From contig CAZUZF010000020.1 of NCBI GenBank assembly GCA_964624955.1, positions 1 to 17,136 of the forward strand: a DNA stretch of 17,136 nucleotides. The letters run 5' to 3'. Every line of letters starts with the position of its first letter. The stretch's first letter is position 1. Shown in pieces: positions 5,654-12,625 of this stretch. Origin of the DNA: JACQHJ01 sp964624955 (GTDB lineage Bacteria; Patescibacteriota; Microgenomatia; Levybacterales; UBA12049). Position numbers and translations under genes: made by a program. Below the pieces are notes generated by a model, which made no database searches, was not told where the DNA came from, and saw nothing but the letters and a program-made list of their open reading frames with translations.

Positions 5654-5893
5654 ATGCGTGAACACGAAAGGCGTCCACATAAAAAAGTAAGGTCTTTAGT
5701 TGCAACAACCGCTCTCAGAGCTTTAGCTCTGTTTATTTGTCCTGTTGATGATATATTGGCTGCAACTGTCTTATCATCCAATGCCTTCCATGGAAATCCA
5801 CCACCAGCTATTTTAACCGAATCGCAACAGTTAATAGTTGTTGCTAAAAAAAGAGGAAAAGAAATAGATGTTTGGACAAAGTTATCGGGTTAA
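5654..5893 (+). CDS. Small protein of unknown function
   Basis: I do not recognise this family. The ORF is 79 residues from ATG 5654 (MREHERRPHKKVRS...). It starts with a very basic, His/Arg/Lys-rich stretch (residues 1-14), followed by a moderately hydrophobic segment (about 15-50, with an Arg and a Cys-Pro-Val-Asp-Asp in it), a PPP turn, and a hydrophilic C-terminus (VVAKKRGKEIDVWTKLSG). The basic start plus hydrophobic stretch could be a weak signal or membrane anchor, but charged residues interrupt it. Support for a real gene is a promoter-like sequence ending seven bases before the ATG, an uninterrupted frame, and its fit between CYTH and map. Its last 12 bases overlap the 3' end of map on the other strand. 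Confidence 0.5.
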   Translation: MREHERRPHKKVRSLVATTALRALALFICPVDDILAATVLSSNAFHGNPPPAILTESQQLIVVAKKRGKEIDVWTKLSG

Positions 5894-6634
5894 AATAAGG
5901 GGACCGTTTTTGGTTATAGCAACAGTTTTTTCAAATAGTCCTCCTAAAGATCCATCTTTCGTTTTTAATGTCCATCCGTCTTTATCTAATTTTAAATCAG
6001 GTTTTCCCATATTATAGATTACTTCAATGGCAATAACCATTCCTTCTGTAAGCAGTGGTGTCTGTTCAATCGGATCAATTAAAAAGCCTGGCACTTCAGG
6101 TTCTTCATGTAGATTTCTACCAACACCATGGCCCACAAGACTCTCAACGACACTGTATCCGTTTTTCCTTACTATATCTTGAATAGTTTTTGATATATGC
6201 CCAACCCTATTTCCTACCTTTGCCTGTCTTATAGCCTCTATCAAAGCAAGTTTTCCAACATTTAAAAATTGTTCTTTTTGTTTATCCTTAGGTTTTCCAA
6301 CAATTACAGTTTCTGACATATCCGTATGGAAACCTTGATAGAAAACACCGCAGTCTATTCCTATAACGTCTCCTGTTGTTAGCTTATAATTAGTCGGTAT
6401 TCCATGAACTACCACATCATTGGTTGAAAGGCAAACCGTGTAGCCATATCCCTTAACTTTTTTAAATCCACTCTCCCCATCTTTTTGTCTTATTAGTTTT
6501 TCAGCGAGTTTATCTATCTCAATCTCTGAAACACCAGGCTTTACAAAGTCAATCAATTCCCACATAACTTGGGAAAGTATCTTTCCTCCTGTTTTCATTA
6601 CTTCTATTTCTTTAGGGGTTTTAATGTTGATCAT
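5882..6634 (-). CDS. map: Methionine aminopeptidase, type I
   Basis: 250 residues, pita-bread fold, removes the initiator Met from nascent proteins. The five metal ligands are present: Asp94 (GIDCG), Asp105 (HTDMSE), His169 (GHGVG), Glu204 and Glu235 (FEKT), as are His77 (VVVHGIP) and His176 (LHEEPEV). The usual IEP around the fourth ligand reads IEV here. There is no N-terminal zinc or SH3-binding extension, so it is the short bacterial form. The ATG overlaps the adk stop (ATGA), the normal adk-map coupling. It is the last gene of the long first operon; its stop lies within the 3' end of the convergent small gene, with no visible terminator. Confidence 0.97.
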   Translation of the reverse strand: MINIKTPKEIEVMKTGGKILSQVMWELIDFVKPGVSEIEIDKLAEKLIRQKDGESGFKKVKGYGYTVCLSTNDVVVHGIPTNYKLTTGDVIGIDCGVFYQGFHTDMSETVIVGKPKDKQKEQFLNVGKLALIEAIRQAKVGNRVGHISKTIQDIVRKNGYSVVESLVGHGVGRNLHEEPEVPGFLIDPIEQTPLLTEGMVIAIEVIYNMGKPDLKLDKDGWTLKTKDGSLGGLFEKTVAITKNGPLILTR

Positions 6635-7170
6635 TTAATGTGAAGTTTTTCTACAATTTCTTTATGAATTTGTTCAATAGGCTTTTCTCCGTCAACTTCA
6701 AGTAAAAGATTTTTTTGGCTGTAATAATCCAAAACCGGCTTTGTAGACTTGTTAAAAAGATCAATTCTTTTTCTAATAGCCATTAATGTTTCATCTTCCC
6801 TAATTTCTTCTCTTCCTGAAATTCTCCACAAAGCTTCCTTGTCTGAAATTCTTAAAAAAATTACTTTATCAATTTGTTCATGAAAGCCTTGGGCCTGAAC
6901 GATTGTTCTTGGAAAACCGTCTAAAACATATCCTTTTGAATACTCTGGGTGTGTTAAATATTCCTCTACGATTTTTAAGGTTTTTTCATCCGGAATTAAA
7001 AAACCTGCGTTCATTAAAACCTTTATTTGTTTTCCAAGCGGCGTATCTTGTTTGGAAAGTATTCTAAAAATATAACCAGTTGAAAGATATGGAACGCCTA
7101 ATTTTTCGCCTAAAAGTTTTCCCTGTGTTGATTTGCCGCTGCCTTGTATTCCAAGTATTATTACTTTCAT
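6631..7170 (-). CDS. adk: Adenylate kinase, short form without LID domain
   Basis: 179 residues; converts AMP and ATP to two ADP in the cytoplasm. P-loop GIQGSGKST (residues 7-15), AMP-binding region with STGYIFR (30-36) and VLDGFPRTIVQAQ (82-94), then RISGR (116-120). In the long bacterial form the LID of about 30 residues follows; here only EEIRED precedes LMAIRKRIDLF, so the LID is replaced by a short loop, as in cytosolic AK1 and UMP/CMP kinases. The LID and core arginines are kept (Arg116, Arg120, Arg124, Arg135). Because the short form also occurs in UMP/CMP kinases, substrate range is not certain, but the secY-adk-map context supports adenylate kinase. It overlaps secY and map by four bases each (ATGA). 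Confidence 0.92.
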   Translation of the reverse strand: MKVIILGIQGSGKSTQGKLLGEKLGVPYLSTGYIFRILSKQDTPLGKQIKVLMNAGFLIPDEKTLKIVEEYLTHPEYSKGYVLDGFPRTIVQAQGFHEQIDKVIFLRISDKEALWRISGREEIREDETLMAIRKRIDLFNKSTKPVLDYYSQKNLLLEVDGEKPIEQIHKEIVEKLHIK

Positions 7171-8453
7171 TTTGCGTATCCTTCGTAATTTCTCATTACA
7201 AGTTGTGCTTCTATTGCTTTAATTGTTTCAAGTACAACCGAGACTACGATAAGAATTCCTGTTCCTCCCAAAGCTAAATTTTGAATATTGGTAAAATACC
7301 TTGCAATACTAGGCAAAATTGCGATTAAACCCAAGAAAAGTGCGCCAGCCAGAGTAATTCTGGTTAGAATATAGTTTAAATAATGCGCTGTTGGGGTACC
7401 AGGCCGTATGCCAGGAATAAAACCACCGTATTTTTGGATTTCTTCAGCAATTTTTTTGGGGTTAAATACAACAGCTGTATAAAAGTACGTAAACCCGACA
7501 ACTAGGATAAAGTAGGCTGCGTTATACAAAAAACCGTTTGGGTTAAACCAGACAGTAATAGCACTACCAATATTGTGTAATATTTGATTAGAAGAAACTG
7601 TTAAGTAATTTGCAAAAAGAGATGGAAGAAGCACTAAAGATACGGCAAAAATAATCGGAATAACCCCTGCTTGGTTAAGTCTTAGTGGAAGATGCGTAGA
7701 TTGTCCTCCGTACATTTTGTTTCCCCTTACTCTTTTGGCATAATAAACTGTTATTTGTCTTGTTGCCTCGTTAACAATGACAATTGAGGCAATAACCGCT
7801 ACTGCCATAACGCTAAAGATAGCCGTATTGAAAAAGTTTTGGGCATTAATAGTTGTTGCTGTTTGGGTAAACAGAATTGGCAGTCTTGAGACAATGCCTG
7901 CAAAGATTAAAAGAGAGATTCCGTTTCCAACTCCTCTTTCAGTAATAAGCTCTCCAAGCCAGACCATAAGCATTGTTCCTGCTGTCATGGTTAAAATCAG
8001 GGAAACTAAATCGAGTATGGAAAGAGTGCCGATAATTCCCTGGCTCCTAAGTAGTGCATACATACCCACAGCCTGCAACGCAGCTAAGGGAACTGTTAAC
8101 ATTCTTGTGTATTGGTTTATTTTTTGACGTCCTTGTTCCCCTTCTTTTTGTAAAGCTTCAAGTTTTGGAAAAATCATTGTTAAAAGCTGTAAAATAATTG
8201 AGGCATTGATATAGGGGTTAAGTCCAAGTGCCATTACGGAAAAGTTTGCCAAAGTACCCCCTGAGAAAACGTCAAGAAGAGCTAGAAATTGATTTTGAGA
8301 GAAAAGCGCTTGAAGCTGTACGGTGTTAACTCCTGAAACAGGGATATGTGCAAAAATTCTGGTTATTAAAAAAATAAAAGCCGTAAACAGTAATTTTTTT
8401 CTTACATCGGCAGAACTTATACTGTTTCTAAAAATTGAAAGTATTCTTTCCAT
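7167..8453 (-). CDS. secY: Preprotein translocase channel subunit SecY
   Basis: 428 residues, integral membrane protein forming the SecYEG channel. About ten hydrophobic segments are visible, near residues 19-38, 70-95, 118-140, 145-170, 178-193, 208-230, 263-285, 308-330, 367-388 and 392-412. Family motifs: the plug region after TM1 (FSGGTLANFSVMALGLNPYINASIILQLL), the TM4-TM5 stretch GELITERGVGNGISLLIFAGI, and the cytoplasmic SecA/ribosome loop FNPKKIAEEIQKYGGFIPGIRPG. Length is normal. It follows rplO after 30 AT-rich bases with repeated GTAAATA units and no Shine-Dalgarno site, and its TGA stop overlaps the adk ATG. Confidence 0.97.
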   Translation of the reverse strand: MERILSIFRNSISSADVRKKLLFTAFIFLITRIFAHIPVSGVNTVQLQALFSQNQFLALLDVFSGGTLANFSVMALGLNPYINASIILQLLTMIFPKLEALQKEGEQGRQKINQYTRMLTVPLAALQAVGMYALLRSQGIIGTLSILDLVSLILTMTAGTMLMVWLGELITERGVGNGISLLIFAGIVSRLPILFTQTATTINAQNFFNTAIFSVMAVAVIASIVIVNEATRQITVYYAKRVRGNKMYGGQSTHLPLRLNQAGVIPIIFAVSLVLLPSLFANYLTVSSNQILHNIGSAITVWFNPNGFLYNAAYFILVVGFTYFYTAVVFNPKKIAEEIQKYGGFIPGIRPGTPTAHYLNYILTRITLAGALFLGLIAILPSIARYFTNIQNLALGGTGILIVVSVVLETIKAIEAQLVMRNYEGYAK

Positions 8454-8483
8454 TTATTTTTATTTACTTTTTTTATTTACTAT

Positions 8484-8927
8484 TTACTTATATTCTACAC
8501 TACCGCCAGCTTTTTTGATCTTTTGGGCAGCTCTATTAGATATAGGAAGCTTTATTGTCAAAGTCTTGGTTATTTTTCCATCCCCTAATATTTTAACACC
8601 ATATTCATTTGCGTCTTGTTCATTAACTATTTTTGCACTAACCAATGATTTTATATCAACCACACTACCTGCCTTTAATAACTCCAAAGCTTTAATATTA
8701 ACAATAACAGGTGTTTTTTTATATGATCTGTTTTTATCCTTTCCTCGCCTGAATGGAAGTCTTTTAATTAAGGGCAGTGCTCCGCCTTCAAAACTTAAAG
8801 AGATTTTGTTTCTTGCTTTTTGTCCTTTGGTTCCACGTCCTGCTGTTTTAACACGGCCTGATCCATGGCCCTGGCCAAGTCTTTTCTTGCCCTTTGTTTT
8901 TATTTTGGTTAAATTACTTAGGTTCAT
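8484..8927 (-). CDS. rplO: 50S ribosomal protein L15 (uL15)
   Basis: 147 residues. Recognised by the glycine/lysine-rich start GKKRLGQGHGSGRVKTAGRGTKGQKAR, FEGGALPLIKRLPFRRG and the C-terminal KLPISNRAAQKIKKAGGSVEY. It is a late-assembling large-subunit protein. The start overlaps the end of rpsE by 14 bases, so the rpmD gene (L30), which sits between them in most bacteria, is absent and there is no space for it. A weak AGAG precedes the ATG within rpsE. Confidence 0.97.
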   Translation of the reverse strand: MNLSNLTKIKTKGKKRLGQGHGSGRVKTAGRGTKGQKARNKISLSFEGGALPLIKRLPFRRGKDKNRSYKKTPVIVNIKALELLKAGSVVDIKSLVSAKIVNEQDANEYGVKILGDGKITKTLTIKLPISNRAAQKIKKAGGSVEYK

Positions 8928-9432
8928 TTTTTACTCTCTTTCTTTGACCCTCTCTTTTATATCTTACCGCTAGTCTTTTAAGTGCTTCAATAGTTGCATA
9001 AACATTACTTGCTTGATTATCTGTTCCCAAAACCTTTGAAGAGATATTGGAAATTCCAGCCAAAGAAACAACGCTTCTAACTGCTCCTCCTGCTATAACA
9101 CCGCTGCCTAACGGTGCTGGTTTTAATAATACTTTTGCAGCGCCTAATTTAATATAGAATTCAAAAGGAATGGTTCCCTTTATAATTGGAACATCAATAG
9201 CATGTTTTTTGGCAAGAGTTGATCCTTTTTTAATTGCCAATGCTACGTCTCCTGCTTTACCAAGACCTACGCCTACTTTTCCTTTTTTGTCACCAACTAC
9301 CATAAGGACTGAAAATCCAATTTTGTTTCCTCCTTTGGTTTTTTTGGAAACTCTGTTTACCTGGACTATTTGTTCTTCAAAGCCATCCTGGTTTTTTTGA
9401 TTGTATTCCATCTGTTTTATTACTTTATCCAT
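8914..9432 (-). CDS. rpsE: 30S ribosomal protein S5 (uS5)
   Basis: 172 residues. The double-stranded-RNA-binding-like N-domain has EEQIVQVNRVSKKTKGGNKIGFSVLMVVGDKKGKVGVGLGKAGDVALAIKKG, and the C-domain has VLLKPAPLGSGVIAGGAVRSVVSLAGI. S5 lines the mRNA entry tunnel and affects decoding accuracy. It follows rplR immediately (stop and start abut), with GGAGGA about 14 bases upstream of the ATG. An internal ATG at 9411 is a weaker alternative. Its end overlaps rplO by 14 bases. Confidence 0.97.
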   Translation of the reverse strand: MDKVIKQMEYNQKNQDGFEEQIVQVNRVSKKTKGGNKIGFSVLMVVGDKKGKVGVGLGKAGDVALAIKKGSTLAKKHAIDVPIIKGTIPFEFYIKLGAAKVLLKPAPLGSGVIAGGAVRSVVSLAGISNISSKVLGTDNQASNVYATIEALKRLAVRYKREGQRKRVKNEPK

Positions 9433-9777
9433 TTAAAATTTAAGTCCTCCTTCTCTAAGTCCTTTTGCAAGTTTTTCTACTCTTCCATGATATTTATACG
9501 AACCTCTGTCAAAGATAGCTTGGGTTATCTTTTTACTTAAAACTTTTTTAGCCAAAAGTTTTCCAAGCTCAAAAGCTCTGTCGGTTTTTTTAGATCCTTT
9601 TATCTGTTTAAGTTCTTTTTCCGAAACCCCGACAATTGTTTTTTGATTTTGATCATCAATTGCCTGGGCGTAGATAAACTTGTTTGATCTAAAAACAGAC
9701 AGTCTTGGTTTTTCTAAGCTGCCAGTTATTTTTGATCTAACTCTTATTTGTCTTTTTTGTTTTTGTGTTGTTTTCAT
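9433..9777 (-). CDS. rplR: 50S ribosomal protein L18 (uL18)
   Basis: 114 residues from the ATG at 9777. Features: RQIRVRSKITGSLEKPRLSVFRSNKFIYAQAIDD near the start, and FDRGSYKYHGRVEKLAKGLREGGLKF at the end. L18 binds 5S rRNA together with L5. A longer reading from a GTG at 9801 would overlap rplF by 11 bases and add residues that homologues lack, so the ATG is preferred. No Shine-Dalgarno sequence precedes it. The gene order rplF-rplR-rpsE is standard. Confidence 0.96.
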   Translation of the reverse strand: MKTTQKQKRQIRVRSKITGSLEKPRLSVFRSNKFIYAQAIDDQNQKTIVGVSEKELKQIKGSKKTDRAFELGKLLAKKVLSKKITQAIFDRGSYKYHGRVEKLAKGLREGGLKF

Positions 9778-9790
9778 TTTTTTATTATTT

Positions 9791-10351
9791 TTATTTTGCA
9801 CTAGTTTGCGCTACTGCTTTTGCCGCTTTTCCAACCTTTCTTCTAATGTGTTCGCCAACATACTTTATTCCCTTTCCTTTATATGGCTCGGGTGGCCTTA
9901 AGCTTCTTACTTTCGCAGCCATGTTTCCAACCAACATTTTATCAATACCTGAGATTGTAATTACGTTTTCAGCAACTGTAAAGGTAATGCCGGGTTCTGC
10001 TTTGACAATAACAGGGTGGGAAAAGCCCAACGATAAAGTTAGGGTATCGCCACTGCTTTGTGCCCTAAAACCTACTCCTGTTAACTCTAGCTTTTGCTCA
10101 AAGCCCTCGCTTACCCCCTTAACCAAGTTTGCAAGCATTGACCTGGTTAGGCCAAACAACGCATTGGTTTGTTTATCATTTTTCTTGAGTTGGAAAACAA
10201 TTATTTTCCCCTCACTAACTTCTGCCTTAATTCCTTTTGGCATAGAAAAAGACAGATTTCCTTTTGGCCCAGTAACTGTAACGTCCTGATTTTTAATTTC
10301 AACGCTTATTCCCGAACTTATTGTAATTGGTTTTTTTGCAATTTTTGACAT
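9791..10351 (-). CDS. rplF: 50S ribosomal protein L6 (uL6)
   Basis: 186 residues from ATG 10351 (MSKIAKKPITISSGISVEI). Two similar alpha/beta domains are seen; the second contains the family signature PEPYKGKGIKYVGEHIRRKVGKAAK near the C-terminus. L6 lies near the factor-binding centre and sarcin-ricin loop. A reading from TTG 10366 adds MPSGN and overlaps rpsH by 14 bases; it is rejected because the ATG sits in the recurring TAATATG junction and matches the family start. Confidence 0.97.
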   Translation of the reverse strand: MSKIAKKPITISSGISVEIKNQDVTVTGPKGNLSFSMPKGIKAEVSEGKIIVFQLKKNDKQTNALFGLTRSMLANLVKGVSEGFEQKLELTGVGFRAQSSGDTLTLSLGFSHPVIVKAEPGITFTVAENVITISGIDKMLVGNMAAKVRSLRPPEPYKGKGIKYVGEHIRRKVGKAAKAVAQTSAK

Positions 10352-10352
10352 A

Positions 10353-10745
10353 TTACCAGACGGCAAACAATACCTCTCCTCCTACTCCGTTTTTTTGAGC
10401 TTCTTGGGCAGTCATTACCCCTTTGCTGGTTGAAACAATAACTTTTCTTTGTCCTTTTCTTTTAATCTCCAAGATTTTCTTAACAGGTTCATAAACTCTT
10501 AAAGACGGTTTTGAAATTACTAAAACATCTGTTAAGACAGGAACTCGTCTTTCATATCTTATGACGGCCCTAAGTTGTTTTTTATTTCCATTTGTTTCTT
10601 CTTTAATGCTTTCCAAAAATCCTTCTTTTATAAGCACTTTTCCAATTTGTTTGTTAATAGATGAGTATGGCAGATAAACAATCTTCCTATTGGCTTTTGC
10701 GCTGTTTTTAATTCTTATAATAAAATCAGATACTAAATGATTCAT
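10353..10745 (-). CDS. rpsH: 30S ribosomal protein S8 (uS8)
   Basis: 130 residues. Begins VSDFIIRIKNSAKANRKIVYLPYSSINKQIGKVLIKEGFL and ends with ISTSKGVMTA-type sequence (VSTSKGVMTAQEAQKNGVGGEVLFAVW), the C-terminal motif that binds helix 21 of 16S rRNA. In E. coli S8 is the repressor of the spc operon, binding near the rplX-rplE start; no obvious copy of that site was recognised here. It follows rpsN with a five-base gap, in AAATATG context. Confidence 0.98.
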   Translation of the reverse strand: MNHLVSDFIIRIKNSAKANRKIVYLPYSSINKQIGKVLIKEGFLESIKEETNGNKKQLRAVIRYERRVPVLTDVLVISKPSLRVYEPVKKILEIKRKGQRKVIVSTSKGVMTAQEAQKNGVGGEVLFAVW

Positions 10746-10750
10746 ATTTT

Positions 10751-10936
10751 TTACCAGGTTGATTTAACAACTCCCGGAAGCTCTCCTTTCTGAGCCAATT
10801 CCCTAAAGCAAATTCTGCAAATCCCAAATCTTCTCATGTAACCCCTGGCTCTTCCGCAGATACTGCAGATATTTTTTTCTCTTGTTGAGAATTTTTGTTT
10901 TTTGTTAAATTTTACTATGTTTGATTTTTTTGCCAT
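10751..10936 (-). CDS. rpsN: 30S ribosomal protein S14, zinc-binding short form (uS14)
   Basis: 61 residues, the length of the zinc form (often called type Z). Two zinc pairs are present, Cys24/Cys27 (CSIC) and Cys40/Cys43 (CRIC), within CGRARGYMRRFGICRICFRELAQKGELPGVVKSTW, a strongly conserved C-terminus. It assembles late in the 30S head. It has its normal place between rplE and rpsH. The start lies in a TAATATG heptamer although here the TAA is not the stop of the previous gene. Confidence 0.98.
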   Translation of the reverse strand: MAKKSNIVKFNKKQKFSTREKNICSICGRARGYMRRFGICRICFRELAQKGELPGVVKSTW

Positions 10937-10948
10937 ATTATTTATTTC

Positions 10949-11497
10949 TTATTTTGCAAAAGGCATTCCCAGTTGCCTTAATAACTCTAAGCCCTGTTCA
11001 TTTGTTTTTGCAGTTGTAACAATTGATATTTCTAACCCCTGAGCTTTTTCAATCTTACTTGGATCAATTTCGGCAAAAACAGTGCTTTCGGAAAATCCCA
11101 AAGTATAATTTCCTTTACCGTCAAAGCTGGTTACCTTTACCCCATGAAAGTCTCGAAGTCTTGGAAAGACTATTGAGACTAATTTTTGATAGAAATCATA
11201 CATCCTTTTTCCTCTTAAAGATACCATAAGACCTATTGGATCTCCTTCTCGAAGCTTAAAAGATGAGATTGATTTTTTTGCTTTCATAATCTTTGGTTTT
11301 TGTCCTGATATAAGAGATAAGACTTCTGCCGCTTTTTCCATTTGTTTTTTGTCAGCTAGCGCATCTTGAACGCCCATGTTAATTATAATCTTAGAAAGCC
11401 TTGGTACCTCATGGATATTTTTAATACCCAAAGTTTCCTTTAATTTATTTACAATTTCTTTATTAAAACTATCTTGTAATAAGTTTTTATTATTCAT
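10949..11497 (-). CDS. rplE: 50S ribosomal protein L5 (uL5)
   Basis: 182 residues from ATG 11497 (MNNKNLLQDSFNKEIVNKLKETLGIKNIHEVPRLSKIIINMGV). Other conserved parts are GQKPKIMKAKKSISSFKLREGDPIG, RGKRMYDFYQKLV, and the end LDISIVT-like sequence LEISIVTTAKTNEQGLELLRQLGMPF. L5 binds 5S rRNA and the P-site tRNA. A reading from GTG 11530 adds 11 residues not found in homologues and overlaps rplX by 19 bases. A GAGGTG sequence lies 17 bases upstream of the ATG, too far for an ideal site, so coupling to rplX is likely. Confidence 0.97.
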   Translation of the reverse strand: MNNKNLLQDSFNKEIVNKLKETLGIKNIHEVPRLSKIIINMGVQDALADKKQMEKAAEVLSLISGQKPKIMKAKKSISSFKLREGDPIGLMVSLRGKRMYDFYQKLVSIVFPRLRDFHGVKVTSFDGKGNYTLGFSESTVFAEIDPSKIEKAQGLEISIVTTAKTNEQGLELLRQLGMPFAK

Positions 11498-11511
11498 AGT
11501 TAAAGTTAAAT

Positions 11512-11817
11512 TTACACCTCTGATTTGCACTTAAGACAAATTCTTGATTTTGAATTTTTTTCTATTTTATATCCCAATCTTGATATCTTTTTGCATTTAG
11601 GACAAACAAAGGCAACATTTGAGATTGATAATGGTTTTGTCAAAGTTACAATCTCTGAGGGTTGTTTTTCAGATCTTTTTTTCAAATGTCTTTTATATAA
11701 ATTGACATTTGGAATCAAAACCAAATTTTGCCTTGGAAAAACTTTTTCTATTTTGCCTGTCTTTCCCTTATCTTTTCCTTTAATAACTTTTACAAAATCT
11801 TGTTTTTTAAGTTTCAT
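11512..11817 (-). CDS. rplX: 50S ribosomal protein L24 (uL24) with zinc ribbon
   Basis: 101 residues. The KOW motif is at about residues 7-35 (DFVKVIKGKDKGKTGKIEKVFPRQNLVLI). The C-terminal part has Cys72/Cys75 (CPKC) and Cys94/Cys97 (CLKC), a likely zinc ribbon found in a subset of bacterial L24 proteins. L24 starts large-subunit assembly at the 5' end of 23S rRNA. It begins one base after the rplN stop (TAATATG), with GAGGT nine bases before the ATG. Confidence 0.97.
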   Translation of the reverse strand: MKLKKQDFVKVIKGKDKGKTGKIEKVFPRQNLVLIPNVNLYKRHLKKRSEKQPSEIVTLTKPLSISNVAFVCPKCKKISRLGYKIEKNSKSRICLKCKSEV

Positions 11818-11818
11818 A

Positions 11819-12193
11819 TTATACTACCTCTATTGCCATACTGGCTATTTTTGTAAAGCCTGCCTCTCTTACTTCTCTTGCTATCGGTCCAAAAATTCTT
11901 GTTCCTCTTGGATTTTTGTCTTTTGGATTGTCAATTAAAACCCCAGCATTTTCAGAAAATCTGACATACGACCCGTCAGCTCTTTTGTGTTCTTTTCTTG
12001 CCCTTACCAAAACCACTTTAACGATTTCCCCCTCTTTTACAGCACCTGTTGGCAGTGCATTTTTAACAACGCAATTTAAGACATCCCCAAGATATCCAAA
12101 CTTTCTTCTGGATCCTCCAAAGACATGAATAACCTGCAAAACTCTTGCGCCGCTATTGTCTGCCGTTTTTAACATGGTTCTATGCTGTATCAT
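11819..12193 (-). CDS. rplN: 50S ribosomal protein L14 (uL14)
   Basis: 124 residues. Begins MIQHRTMLKTADNSGARVLQVIHVFGGSRRKFGYLGDVLNCVVKNALP and includes VVLVRARKEHKRADGSYVRFSENAGVLIDNPKDKNPRGTRIFGPIARE, both family hallmarks. It sits at the subunit interface. It starts one base after rpsQ (TAATATG), with AAGGA seven bases upstream of the ATG. Confidence 0.98.
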   Translation of the reverse strand: MIQHRTMLKTADNSGARVLQVIHVFGGSRRKFGYLGDVLNCVVKNALPTGAVKEGEIVKVVLVRARKEHKRADGSYVRFSENAGVLIDNPKDKNPRGTRIFGPIAREVREAGFTKIASMAIEVV

Positions 12194-12194
12194 A

Positions 12195-12425
12195 TTATTT
12201 TCCTTCTAAAATTCTAAAATGTTTTTGTTTAGAAATTGGCCTTGTTGCAACAATTTTAACTCTGTCTCCCAAATTTAAAGCAAGACCCGCTACATCTACC
12301 TTATATTTTTTGGTTTTTTTCATTAACTTTTTATACAAAGGGTGGGCAACTTTTCTTTCTACCTCAACAATCGCAGTATCCTTTGATTTTAATGAAACTA
12401 TTTTTCCGTCAAGAACTTTTTTCAT
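12195..12425 (-). CDS. rpsQ: 30S ribosomal protein S17 (uS17)
   Basis: 76 residues from ATG 12425 (MKKVLDGKIVSLKSKDTAIVEVERKVAHPLYKKLMKKTKKYKVDV), OB-fold. The family motif with the basic loop near residues 24-42 is clear. The frame is open upstream to TTG 12431, but AAAGGAG lies seven bases before the ATG, so the ATG is taken. The start overlaps the end of rpmC by 17 bases. S17 is a primary 16S rRNA binder in the body of the 30S subunit. Confidence 0.97.
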   Translation of the reverse strand: MKKVLDGKIVSLKSKDTAIVEVERKVAHPLYKKLMKKTKKYKVDVAGLALNLGDRVKIVATRPISKQKHFRILEGK

Positions 12426-12624
12426 TTTCAAACTCCTTTTCTCTTAAAGCTGTCAAAATTAAAGCTATTACTTTTCTTTTTAATGTTATTGACGTTGTAT
12501 TTTTTAACTTGTTTTGCGATAAATCAAGTTTTAAATTAAAAAGTTCGTCTTTGGCATCCAAGAGTAATTTCTTTAATTCTTTTTCCGATTTTGTAAATAT
12601 GTCTTTTCTATCTTTGCTTTTCAT
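12409..12624 (-). CDS. rpmC: 50S ribosomal protein L29 (uL29)
   Basis: 71 residues from ATG 12624. A helical hairpin protein: FTKSEKELKKLLLDAKDELFNLKLDLSQNKLKNTTSITLKRKVIALILTALREKE, matching the LR..LFNLR..L..G.L.N...IR..R..IAR..T pattern. It lies at the polypeptide exit site, where SRP and trigger factor dock in known ribosomes. A longer frame from ATG 12642 overlaps rplP by 17 bases; the shorter start has GGAAGG upstream and the TAATATG junction. It overlaps rpsQ at its end. Confidence 0.95.
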   Translation of the reverse strand: MKSKDRKDIFTKSEKELKKLLLDAKDELFNLKLDLSQNKLKNTTSITLKRKVIALILTALREKEFENEKSS

Positions 12625-12625
12625 A

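Noticed and set aside
6631..7170. Recoded TGA codons, as in some CPR lineages
   Set aside because: TGA ends secY and adk at normal C-termini with ATGA overlaps, and no ORF contains an in-frame TGA that would need reading through.
8323..8973. 216-codon plus-strand ORF opposite secY/rplO
   Set aside because: Hydrophobic translation arises from the reverse of the basic rplO sequence; the genuine genes on the minus strand are certain.
9765..10289. 174-codon plus-strand ORF opposite rplF
   Set aside because: Shadow of rplF; composition explained by the reverse complement.
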